Part shown: one piece after another, positions 1 through 7,304 of the stretch
How the letters are laid out: every line of letters starts with the position of its first letter
Position numbering within the stretch: the first letter of the stretch is position 1
Assembly (NCBI GenBank): GCA_037190175.1
Contig: JBBCJM010000074.1
Span: 1-14,810, forward strand
From: JBBCJM01 sp037190175
GTDB lineage: Bacteria; Pseudomonadota; Alphaproteobacteria; Rhodobacterales; Rhodobacteraceae
Length of the DNA stretch: 14,810 nt
Direction of reading: 5' to 3'
Position numbers and translations under genes: made by a program
Notes under the pieces: generated by a model
Told to the model about the DNA's origin: nothing
The model's database searches: none
Seen by the model: only the letters and a program-made list of their open reading frames with translations

Positions 1-249
1 GTAGAAGTACCAGGTGGCCAGCCCCACCGCCACGCCCAGCACCGCGCCCACCCGCCAGGCGACGCCCCAGATCACCCGCCAGAAGAAGGCGAGGATGCCG
101 GCGAAGAACCCGAGGATCCCGCCCCGGCGCGGCCGCCGCGGCCTGGCCGCCCGCTTGCGCTGCCGGGGCGGCGGAGGCGGCTTGCCCGCCCCCCCGCCGT
201 AGCGGCGGTCCGCCACCAGCCGCGTGCCGCCCTTGCCGCTGCTGCCCAT
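1..249 (-). CDS. Class A penicillin-binding protein (PBP1A-like), N-terminal fragment
   Basis: This is the N-terminal 83 residues of a protein that runs off the left edge. Residues about 4-17 (SGKGGTRLVADRRY) resemble the conserved beginning of PBP1A-family transglycosylase/transpeptidases of Rhodobacterales. Residues 24-43 are a proline/arginine-rich basic cytoplasmic tail, and about 45-83 are strongly hydrophobic, in two stretches (GILGFFAGILAFFW, then VGAVLGVAVGLATWYFY), as expected for a signal anchor. The transglycosylase and transpeptidase domains, which would make peptidoglycan in the periplasm, lie outside the window. I chose the ATG at 249 because it places the SGKG...LVADRRY block right at the N-terminus. 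An upstream in-frame ATG at 291 is possible, and neither has a convincing Shine-Dalgarno. The gene is divergent from glnK. The family call is from memory of that N-terminus, so it is moderate. Confidence 0.6.
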   Translation of the reverse strand, partial: MGSSGKGGTRLVADRRYGGGAGKPPPPPRQRKRAARPRRPRRGGILGFFAGILAFFWRVIWGVAWRVGAVLGVAVGLATWYFY

Positions 250-291
250 GCCCGTCTGTCCGTATTGCCTGCCCTGCTCGGGCCGCACCAT

Positions 292-523
292 AGCGCGGCC
301 GGAGCGGAAAGGGAAACGCGGCCGATCACGATCAGGTTTCCGCCCTTGCCCGAATTTTCGGCATATCGCCTCGGAAGTGCAGAAATTAGGCACTTCTGCC
401 CGGTCCGGGGCGGCGGATCTCCGCCCGTTCCTTGAGCGGCCGCCGGGCGATCCCCTTCATGCAGGGGCCCGCTGCGGCGCGCGCCGCCTCGCAGACCGAC
501 CTGCCAGACGAAAGGGGACCCAG
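292..523. promoter_or_regulatory. Divergent regulatory gap upstream of glnK
   Basis: The gap between the PBP gene and glnK holds no convincing gene. It contains a near-palindrome at 347-363 whose core is CCGAA-TT-TTCGG (350-361). It also contains interleaved inverted repeats at 374-399: GAAGTGC/GCACTTC with a 9-nt spacer, and GCAGAA/TTCTGC. These are the best candidates for operator or attenuation sites controlling glnK-amtB, which in this group is expected to respond to nitrogen status through NtrC. I could not fit a clean sigma-54 (-24/-12) or sigma-70 promoter by eye. Confidence 0.45.
374..399. repeat. Interleaved inverted repeats upstream of glnK
   Basis: GAAGTGC at 374-380 is matched perfectly by GCACTTC at 390-396. 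Overlapping it, GCAGAA at 379-384 is matched by TTCTGC at 394-399. The two pairings share bases and would be mutually exclusive as hairpins. As DNA they make a 26-bp dyad-rich site, about 125 bp upstream of the glnK start. Confidence 0.5.
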
Positions 524-862
524 GTGAAACTGATTATTGCAGCGATCAAGCCGTTCAAGCTCGAGGAGGTCCGCGAGGCGCTGACCACCATCGGCGTGCG
601 CGGCATGATGGTGACCGAGATCAAGGGCTTCGGCAGCCAGTCCGGCCACACCGAAATCTACCGCGGCGCCGAATATGCCGTGAACTTCGTGCCGAAGGTG
701 CGGCTCGAGATCGTGGTCAGCGACAGCCTGGCCGAGACGGCGGTGGAGACCATCGCCCGCACCGCCAAGACCGACAAGATCGGCGACGGCAAGATCTTCG
801 TGCTGGACGTGGAACAGGCCGTGCGGGTGCGCACCGGCGAGACCAATGACGATGCGCTGTGA
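524..862 (+). CDS. glnK: Nitrogen regulatory protein PII (GlnK type)
   Basis: A 112-residue trimeric PII signal protein. It senses 2-oxoglutarate and ATP/ADP, and when deuridylylated it plugs the AmtB channel. The T-loop carries the uridylylation site Tyr51 within RGAEYAVNF. Gln39 in GFGSQSG and Lys58 are the usual 2-oxoglutarate contacts. The B-loop GDGKIFV is at 87-93 with Lys90, and Arg101 and Arg103 of the C-loop are present, so all key residues are intact and the length is exactly typical. The start is GTG at 524, supported by AGGGGA at 513-518. It lies 25 nt before amtB, the classic glnK-amtB operon, and this linkage favours GlnK over GlnB. Expression is likely nitrogen-controlled; see the dyads upstream. 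Confidence 0.95.
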   Translation: MKLIIAAIKPFKLEEVREALTTIGVRGMMVTEIKGFGSQSGHTEIYRGAEYAVNFVPKVRLEIVVSDSLAETAVETIARTAKTDKIGDGKIFVLDVEQAVRVRTGETNDDAL

Positions 863-887
863 GCGAACGGGGATAGGGAACGCGACG

Positions 888-2264
888 ATGCTCAACTGGA
901 AAAAAGCAGCCGGCCTTGCGGCGCTGGGGGTCATGATGGCCCTGCCTGCCTTCGCGCAGGAAGCGCCGCCCGAGGCCGCGGAAGCCGCCGAGGCGGCCGT
1001 CGAGGCCATCGAGGCGGTCGGCCCCGGTTCGGCCGACATGATCTTCATCATGAACTCGCTGATCATGCTGATCGGCGGGATCCTGGTGTTCTGGATGGCC
1101 GCGGGCTTCGCCATGCTCGAGGCGGGCCTGGTGCGGTCCAAGAACACCACCATGCAGCTGATGAAGAACATCGGGCTCTTCTCGGTGGCCTGCTTCATGT
1201 ACTACCTGATCGGCTACAACGTCATGTATCCGGGCGACGGCTGGATGATCGACGGCATCCTGGGCGCCTTCGGCACCGCGGGGCTGGAGGCCGTGGGGGT
1301 GACGGCCGAGACGGCGGATGCCTACGACTATGCCTCGACCAGCTCGGACTTCTTCTTCCAGGTGATGTTCTGCGCCACCACGGCCTCGATCGTGTCGGGC
1401 ACCATCGCCGAGCGGATGAAGCTCTCGTCCTTCCTGGTGTTCACCGTGATCCTGGCGGCGCTGATCTATCCGATCCAGGCGTCGTGGAAATGGGGTGGCG
1501 GCTTCCTCGACCAGGCCGGCTTCCTGGACTTCGCCGGCTCGACCGTGGTGCATTCGGTGGGCGGCTGGGCCGCGCTGACCGGGGCGCTGATCCTGGGGCC
1601 GCGGCTGGGCAAGTACAAGGACGGCAAGGTCGTCGCCATGCCGGGCTCCAACCTGCCGCTGGCCTTCCTGGGGACCTTCATCCTGTGGCTGGGCTGGTTC
1701 GGGTTCAACGGCGCCTCGCAGCTGGCCTTCTCGTCGGTGGGCGATGCCGCCGACGTGGGCCGGGTGATGGCCAATACCAATGCCGGCGCCGTGGGCGGCG
1801 CGCTGGCCGCGCTGATCGCCACCTCGGTGATCTACAAGAAGGCCGACCTGACCATGGTGCTGAACGGCGCGCTGGCCGGCCTGGTCTCGGTGACGGCCGA
1901 GCCGCTGACCCCGGGCCTGGGCGCCGCCAGCCTGATCGGCGCCGTCGGCGGACTGATCGTGGTGTTCCTGGTGCCGCTGCTGGACAAGCTCAGGATCGAC
2001 GACGTGGTGGGCGCCATTCCGGTCCACCTGGGCGCCGGCATCTGGGGCACGATCGCGGTGGTCTTCACCAACTCCGACGCCTCGCTGTTCACGCAGCTCT
2101 ATGCGATCGTGGTGGTGGGCGTGTTCGTGATCGCCACCACGGCGGTGGCCTGGCTGGCCATCAAGGCGGCCATGGGCCTGCGCGTCTCGGCCGAGGACGA
2201 GCACATGGGCCTCGACAAGTCCGAGCTGGGGATGGAGGCTTATCCCGAGTTCAAGGCGGGCTGA
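888..2264 (+). CDS. amtB: Ammonium transporter AmtB
   Basis: Inner-membrane ammonium channel of 458 residues, Amt/Mep/Rh family, normally a trimer. A cleavable signal peptide covers residues 1-23 (MLNWKKAAG...PAFA, cleavage before QEA). It is followed by an unusual Ala/Glu-rich stretch at 24-44 and then about 11 membrane helices from residue 50. The twin pore histidines are His222 (STVVHSVGG) and His380 (IPVHLGAG), and the conserved recruiting aspartate is Asp214, eight residues before the first histidine as in E. coli AmtB. The cytoplasmic tail after about residue 430 is charged and ends EAYPEFKAG. The start ATG at 888 has the Shine-Dalgarno AGGGAA at 875-880. An ATG at 846 in the same frame would overlap glnK and sit in front of the signal peptide, so I rejected it. 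The gene is cotranscribed with glnK and ended by a strong hairpin at 2287-2314. Confidence 0.96.
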   Translation: MLNWKKAAGLAALGVMMALPAFAQEAPPEAAEAAEAAVEAIEAVGPGSADMIFIMNSLIMLIGGILVFWMAAGFAMLEAGLVRSKNTTMQLMKNIGLFSVACFMYYLIGYNVMYPGDGWMIDGILGAFGTAGLEAVGVTAETADAYDYASTSSDFFFQVMFCATTASIVSGTIAERMKLSSFLVFTVILAALIYPIQASWKWGGGFLDQAGFLDFAGSTVVHSVGGWAALTGALILGPRLGKYKDGKVVAMPGSNLPLAFLGTFILWLGWFGFNGASQLAFSSVGDAADVGRVMANTNAGAVGGALAALIATSVIYKKADLTMVLNGALAGLVSVTAEPLTPGLGAASLIGAVGGLIVVFLVPLLDKLRIDDVVGAIPVHLGAGIWGTIAVVFTNSDASLFTQLYAIVVVGVFVIATTAVAWLAIKAAMGLRVSAEDEHMGLDKSELGMEAYPEFKAG

Positions 2265-2286
2265 GACCCTCCGCCAGAGCGAAAGG

Positions 2287-2314
2287 ACGGCCCGCGCCCG
2301 CCGCGGGCCGTTTT
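2287..2314 (+). terminator. Rho-independent terminator of glnK-amtB
   Basis: A perfect 10-bp GC-rich stem (ACGGCCCGCG at 2287-2296 with CGCGGGCCGT at 2302-2311) and a 5-nt loop, followed by TTTT at 2311-2314. It lies 23 nt after the amtB stop codon. Confidence 0.9.
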
Positions 2315-2432
2315 CCGTTTGCAAGCCCGTTTTTGCGGCAAACTGCCGCGCGGCCATTCAAACTGCCGAAATTTTGCCCTACCCAGCCTCCACATGCCCG
2401 ATTTCGGGCAGAATCAGCATGGAGTGCCCGCG
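2315..2432 (+). promoter_or_regulatory. Repeat-rich promoter/leader region of gdhA
   Basis: About 118 bp between the amtB terminator and the preferred gdhA start. It holds a hairpin at 2335-2349 (GCGGCA-AAC-TGCCGC) and two copies of CAAACTGCCG at 2339-2348 and 2359-2368, exactly 20 bp apart. It also holds an AT-rich stretch at 2368-2376 and a perfect 7-bp dyad at 2395-2410 (TGCCCGA-TT-TCGGGCA). A TTG-initiated extension of the gdhA frame runs through here but is not believed to be coding. Confidence 0.5.
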
Positions 2433-3794
<1,362 letters not shown>

Positions 3795-3812
3795 GGCCGG
3801 GCCGGGCCGCGC

Positions 3813-3874
3813 GTAGGGCGGGCTTCATCCCGCCATTCCCGCCGGCCGGGGTGGCGGGGTGAATCCCGCCCTAC
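3813..3874. repeat. Long imperfect palindrome between convergent genes
   Basis: The left arm starting GTAGGGCGGG (3813) and the right arm ending CCCGCCCTAC (3874) are inverted copies that match at about 20 of 22 positions, with a GC-rich centre. It resembles a REP-type or mobile palindromic intergenic element. Lying between the 3' ends of gdhA and the minus-strand protease gene, it could fold on either transcript and act as a bidirectional terminator or 3'-end stabiliser. No other copy was seen in the window. Confidence 0.6.
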
Positions 3875-3891
3875 TGAGGGGCCGGGCCGGG

Positions 3892-3913
3892 GTGGTGGCA
3901 ATCTGCCCACCAC
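3892..3913 (-). terminator. Possible 3' hairpin of the minus-strand operon
   Basis: GTGGTGGCA (3892-3900) can pair with TGC-CCACCAC (3904-3913) with one bulged base and a 3-nt loop. It lies 13 nt after the protease stop in the minus direction. There is no U-tract, so it may be a stabilising or Rho-assisted end and not an intrinsic terminator. Confidence 0.35.
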
Positions 3914-3925
3914 ACACACCCCGCT

Positions 3926-4531
3926 TCACTCGCCCGAAATCACCGCCATGAGGTCGGGCGGCACCTCGGCGGCGTAAGAGCCGAGGCCGGCGGTGGCGCG
4001 GGCTACCATCACCGCGACCACCTGCCAGCCCTCCCCCTCGCGCCGCAGCACCGGCGCGCCGGAATGGCCGGAGACCGCGCCGCAGCCCAGCCGCAGGAGC
4101 GGCCCCGACCGCCCCAGCACCAGGCACAGGTCGTCATGCTGGGGCGCCTCCGGCAGGTCGCGGCTGTAGGCGAAGCGTTCCAGCACAGCGGCGGTGGCAC
4201 CCGTGACGACCGGCAGCGGCGGCACGGGCAAGGTGCGGTCCAGCCGGACCAGCGCCACATCGGCCGCCAGCCCCTCGCCCGCGGCCGGCACCACCGCGGC
4301 GCCCCGCGCCTCGGCCGTCAAGCCATGGCCGGCCTGGAACCGGATCGCCCCGGCCTCTCCTTGCACGCAATGCGCCGCAGTCAGCACCAGTTCGGGCGCC
4401 ACCAGCACCCCGGTGCAGAGCGCCGCGCCGGGCCGATGTTCCGCGCCATAGGTGATGCGGCCGATGGCGGCGGGCATGTCCTGCGCCAGCGCGGGCTGAA
4501 CCAGCAGCAGCGCGAGGGCCGGCCCCTTCAC
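3926..4531 (-). CDS. Small exported trypsin-like serine protease
   Basis: A 201-residue secreted chymotrypsin-fold (S1) protein. Residues 1-16 form a short signal peptide (MKGPALALLLVQPALA, cleavage before QDM). The catalytic triad is complete: His54 in LTAAHC, Asp91 in ADVALVRLD, and Ser157 in GHSGAP. Cys39 and Cys55 fit the usual disulfide around the active-site histidine, and Cys136 and Cys150 may form a second. The serine motif is atypical: trypsins have GDSGGP, and here the Asp that normally receives the activated N-terminus is His156, with Ala159 for Gly. The start is GTG at 4531, whose GTGA overlaps the aminotransferase stop by 4 bp, so the gene is translationally coupled as last gene of the operon. 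The substrate is unknown. Related proteins are usually annotated only as trypsin-like peptidase. Confidence 0.85.
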   Translation of the reverse strand: MKGPALALLLVQPALAQDMPAAIGRITYGAEHRPGAALCTGVLVAPELVLTAAHCVQGEAGAIRFQAGHGLTAEARGAAVVPAAGEGLAADVALVRLDRTLPVPPLPVVTGATAAVLERFAYSRDLPEAPQHDDLCLVLGRSGPLLRLGCGAVSGHSGAPVLRREGEGWQVVAVMVARATAGLGSYAAEVPPDLMAVISGE

Positions 4532-5703
4532 AGGATCGCGGCGACGGCCTGGGCCAGCACCGGCACGGTGCGGGCGTTGAGCCCGGCGATGTTGATGCGG
4601 CTGTCGGCCACCATGTAGATGCCTTGCTCCGCCCGCAGCCGCTCCACCTGCGGCTCGCTCAGGCCCAGCCGGCTGAACATCCCCCGGTGCGCCGCCACGA
4701 AGTCGAAGCGGTCGGAGTTGGTGGCGCGGCGCAACTCGTCGGCCAGCGACCGGCGCAGGGTCAGCATGGTCCGCCGCACCTCTTCCAGCTCCGCCTCCCA
4801 GTCGGCGCGCAGGCCGGGGTCGGTCAGGATGGTGGTGACCAGCCGCGCCCCGTGGTCGGGCGGGAAGGAATAGTTCTGCCGGTTCAGCCAGTTCAGGTTG
4901 CCCTGCACCGTGGCCCGCCGGGCGGGGTCGGTGAGCGCGATCAGGATCCCCGCGCGCTCGCGGTAGATGCCGAAGTTCTTGGAGCAGGAGGCGGCGACCA
5001 GCACCTCGGGGCAGCGGGCGGCGATCAGCCGCGTGGGCGCGGCATCGGCCTGCAGCCCGTCGCCGAAGCCCTGATAGGCGAGGTCGACGAAGGGCAGCGC
5101 CCCCCTTTCCGCGATCAGTTCGACCACCTGCGCCCATTGCGCCAGCGTCGGGTTGGCGCCGCTGGGGTTGTGGCAGCAGCCGTGCAGCAGCACGGTGTCG
5201 CCCGGCCGCAGCCCACCCAGGTCGGCCATCAGCGCGTCGAAGCGGATGCCGCCGGTGGCCGGGTCCAGCCAGGCGTAGTCCGCAATGCCGATCCCCAGGG
5301 TGCGGGCGATGGAGGGGTGGTTGGGCCAGGTCGGGTCCGACATCCAGATCCGCCCCGCGGGCGCGGCCATGCGGATCAGCTCGAACCCCTGCCGGACCGC
5401 CCCGGTGCCGCCCGGAGTGGCGATGGCCGCGGCCCGCTCGCCGTACCCGCCGCCCAGCACCAGCCCGATCATCGCCTCGGCAAAGGCGGGGTCGCCGGCC
5501 AGGCCGACATAGGTCTTGGTGGTCTCCGCCTCCCACAGCCTTTGCCCGGCCGCCCGCACCGCCCGCATCACCGGGGTGCGCCCCTCGGCGTCCTTGTAGA
5601 CCCCCACGCCGAGGTCGATCTTCCCCTCCCGCGGATCCTCGCGGAACATCTGCATCAGCATCAGGATCCTGTCCTGCGCCTGGGGTTTCAGGGCCTCCAG
5701 CAT
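4528..5703 (-). CDS. Aspartate/aromatic aminotransferase (class I, AspC/TyrB type)
   Basis: PLP-dependent cytosolic aminotransferase of 391 residues, slightly shorter than E. coli AspC (396). It has LGVGVYKD near residue 31, the HNPSG motif with Asn179, and Asp207 and Tyr210 in FVDLAYQGFG. Schiff-base Lys242 is in SCSKNFGIYRER, and Arg369 in DSRINIAGL binds the substrate carboxylate. The YKDAEG and SCSKNFG motifs place it in the AspC/TyrB subgroup. Substrate choice between aspartate and aromatic amino acids cannot be fixed by eye, so no symbol is given. Its ATG directly follows the sseA stop with zero spacing, and its stop overlaps the protease start. Enzymes of this class also transaminate cysteine to 3-mercaptopyruvate, the SseA substrate, which gives the pairing a metabolic logic. 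Confidence 0.92.
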   Translation of the reverse strand: MLEALKPQAQDRILMLMQMFREDPREGKIDLGVGVYKDAEGRTPVMRAVRAAGQRLWEAETTKTYVGLAGDPAFAEAMIGLVLGGGYGERAAAIATPGGTGAVRQGFELIRMAAPAGRIWMSDPTWPNHPSIARTLGIGIADYAWLDPATGGIRFDALMADLGGLRPGDTVLLHGCCHNPSGANPTLAQWAQVVELIAERGALPFVDLAYQGFGDGLQADAAPTRLIAARCPEVLVAASCSKNFGIYRERAGILIALTDPARRATVQGNLNWLNRQNYSFPPDHGARLVTTILTDPGLRADWEAELEEVRRTMLTLRRSLADELRRATNSDRFDFVAAHRGMFSRLGLSEPQVERLRAEQGIYMVADSRINIAGLNARTVPVLAQAVAAIL

Positions 5704-6567
5704 CTACGCCCCCGTCGCGACCTTCAGGTCGTCGTACATGCCCCATTCGGCCCAGCTGCCGTCATAGAGCGCATGGTTGCGGTGGCCCAGCCGTTCCAGC
5801 GCCAGCGACAGCACCGCGGCGGTGACGCCCGAGCCGCAGGTGGTGATGGCGGGCTTGGACAGGTCCACCCCCGCCCCCTCGAAGGCCGCGCGCAGGGCCG
5901 CGCCCTGCTTCATCGTGCCGTCGGGGTTCAGTACCTCGCCGAAGGGCAGGTTCCTGGCCCCCGGGATATGCCCCGACCGCAGGCCCGGCCGCGGCTCGGC
6001 CGCCTCGCCGCGGAAGCGGGCGGCCGCGCGGGCGTCGATGATCTCGGCGGTGCCCAGCTTGGCGGCGGTGGCCACCTGCGTTACGTCCTTCACCAGCTGG
6101 TTCTGCCGGCTGACCGTCATGTGCCGGTCGCGGATCACCGGCGGCATGTCCTCGACCTCGCGCCCCTCGGCCCGCCATTTCGGAAAGCCGCCGTCCAGCA
6201 CCGCCACGTCGGTCTTGCCCATCAGGCGGAAGGTCCACCAGACCCGGGCGGCGGAAAAGATCCCCGCCCCGTCATAGACCACCACCTGATGCCCGTCGCC
6301 CACCCCCATCGCCCGCATCCGGCTGATGAACTTCTCGGGCGGCGGCGCCATGTGCGGCAGGGCCGAGCGGTGGTCGGCGATCTCGTCGATGTCGAAGAAC
6401 CGCGCGCCGGGAATATGCGCGGCCTCGTATTCCGCCTTCGCATCGCGGCCCGCGTCGGGCAGATACCAGCTGGCATCCAGCACCCGCAGGTCGGGGTCGC
6501 GCAGATGCGCGGCCAGCCATGCGGTCGAGACCAGCGTGCGGGGATCGTCCTGGGGCGCAGGGGTCAT
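5704..6567 (-). CDS. sseA: 3-mercaptopyruvate sulfurtransferase
   Basis: Two-domain rhodanese-family enzyme of 287 residues that moves sulfur from 3-mercaptopyruvate to thiol or cyanide acceptors. The N-terminal inactive rhodanese domain covers about residues 10-140 (LDASWYLP, AHIPGARFFDID, VVVYDG). The C-terminal catalytic domain covers about 155-280, with AEIIDAR, the SGHIPGARNLPF motif, and active-site Cys244 in CGSGVTA. The CG[ST]GVT loop distinguishes mercaptopyruvate from thiosulfate sulfurtransferases. The ATG at 6567 has GGAG 7 nt upstream. It is first gene of a tightly packed operon with the aminotransferase and protease genes. Its promoter probably lies in 6568-6656 or upstream of the small membrane protein. 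Confidence 0.93.
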   Translation of the reverse strand: MTPAPQDDPRTLVSTAWLAAHLRDPDLRVLDASWYLPDAGRDAKAEYEAAHIPGARFFDIDEIADHRSALPHMAPPPEKFISRMRAMGVGDGHQVVVYDGAGIFSAARVWWTFRLMGKTDVAVLDGGFPKWRAEGREVEDMPPVIRDRHMTVSRQNQLVKDVTQVATAAKLGTAEIIDARAAARFRGEAAEPRPGLRSGHIPGARNLPFGEVLNPDGTMKQGAALRAAFEGAGVDLSKPAITTCGSGVTAAVLSLALERLGHRNHALYDGSWAEWGMYDDLKVATGA

Positions 6568-6618
6568 GTCGGGGCTCCGAAGGGCGGCGCCCCAGCACTA
6601 AGCCGGCCCCGGGGCCGA

Positions 6619-6646
6619 GGCAAGCGCGGCGAATGCCGCGCCTGCC
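6619..6646. repeat. Hairpin between the small membrane protein gene and sseA
   Basis: GGCA-A-GCGCGGC (6619-6630) pairs with GCCGCGC-C-TGCC (6635-6646): 11 bp with one mismatch and a GAAT loop. A 12-bp perfect palindrome, GGCCCCGGGGCC, lies beside it at about 6605-6616. There is no T-tract on the minus strand. It may end or attenuate transcription from the upstream gene before sseA. Confidence 0.45.
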
Positions 6647-6656
6647 CGGGATGGGC

Positions 6657-6935
6657 TCAGCGCGCCATCGCCTTCTTCACCGCGGCGACGATGGCCAGCA
6701 GCACGCCGCCGCCCACGCCGCCCGAGACGACCGACTGGAGGATCGCGGCGATGTCGAGGCTGCCGCCGCCCGCCGCCGCGCCGCCGGTCAGCATCGTCAG
6801 CAGCTGCCCGCCGAGCCCGCCGCCGACCAGCCCGGCCAGCGAGTTCATCAGCACGCCGAGGTCGATCTTCTTGACCGCCTTGCCCGCCACGTTGCCGCCG
6901 ATCGCGCCCGCGATCAGCTGGATGATGAGTTCCAT
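6657..6935 (-). CDS. Small glycine-rich membrane protein, function unknown
   Basis: A 92-residue protein with no function I can name. Hydrophobic segments cover about residues 3-20 (LIIQLIAGAIGGNVAGKA), 28-55 and 62-86, rich in GxxxG-like glycine spacing (GLVGGGLGGQ, SGGVGGGVLLA). That suggests tightly packed membrane helices of the glycine-zipper sort. Short lysine patches (VKKID at 21-25, VKKAMAR at the end) flank them. The ATG at 6935 has a strong GGGGGAAG Shine-Dalgarno 2 nt upstream of GAC-less spacing, close to the start. Similar short 'hypothetical' proteins with a GGN-G-K-LG pattern are, to my recollection, widespread in alphaproteobacteria. It is divergent from urtA and upstream of the sseA operon on the same strand. 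Confidence 0.75.
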   Translation of the reverse strand: MELIIQLIAGAIGGNVAGKAVKKIDLGVLMNSLAGLVGGGLGGQLLTMLTGGAAAGGGSLDIAAILQSVVSGGVGGGVLLAIVAAVKKAMAR

Positions 6936-7209
6936 GTCTTCCCCCGTTCCAAGCGGCGGTTCACTCCGCCTAGAATGCAGCCTAGCGCAGGTCGGGCCAT
7001 CAGGCACGGGGAATTCCACGGCGGCCGCGGCGCGGCCGGGGCGCGTTCCCTGCCCAATCCTTCGGCATCCGCGCCCCGCCTGCGGAGATTCTGTGCATCG
7101 CGGCCCGGGCCGCCCGGGCCGGAGCTGCCCGCGCTTGCCGCGCTGCAGCGAGCCGGATTTCCTCGGATCTGCGACGGGGGGCGCCAGCCGCCGGCCGGTC
7201 GAAAGAGGT

Positions 7210-7250
7210 GTGCGGTGGCGGCCGACCTGGAAAACCTGCCACCACCGCAC
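7210..7250 (+). repeat. Long stem-loop in the urtA upstream region
   Basis: Bases 7210-7222 (GTGCGGTGGCGGC) pair with 7238-7250 (GCCACCACCGCAC), 12 of 13 positions, around a 15-nt loop. The only mismatch is C7219 with A7241. It could be an RNA hairpin in a long leader, or an operator dyad. Confidence 0.55.
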
Positions 7251-7255
7251 GGGGT

Positions 7256-7304
7256 GCAACCGAAGTTGCCGCGTGGGTTCTAGCGATTTTCCGCTGCCGG
7301 AAAA
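7256..7304 (+). repeat. Two tandem hairpins just upstream of urtA
   Basis: GCAAC-CGAA-GTTGC at 7256-7269 is a 5-bp stem with a 4-nt loop. TTTTCCG-CTGC-CGGAAAA at 7287-7304 is a perfect 7-bp stem with a 4-nt loop. The second ends 30 nt before the urtA ATG and is followed by a purine-rich ribosome binding region. Whether they act as RNA or DNA elements is unknown. Confidence 0.5.

Noticed and set aside
389..400. Sigma-54 promoter (GGCAC...GC) upstream of glnK
   Set aside because: The GG-to-GC distance is about 9 rather than 12 bases, so the -24/-12 spacing does not fit.
846..887. Earlier ATG for amtB at 846
   Set aside because: It overlaps the glnK end, has no ribosome site, and would place extra residues before an intact signal peptide starting at 888.
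2319..2393. TTG start for gdhA at 2319
   Set aside because: It lies directly after the amtB terminator, lacks a ribosome site, and adds residues absent from the family.
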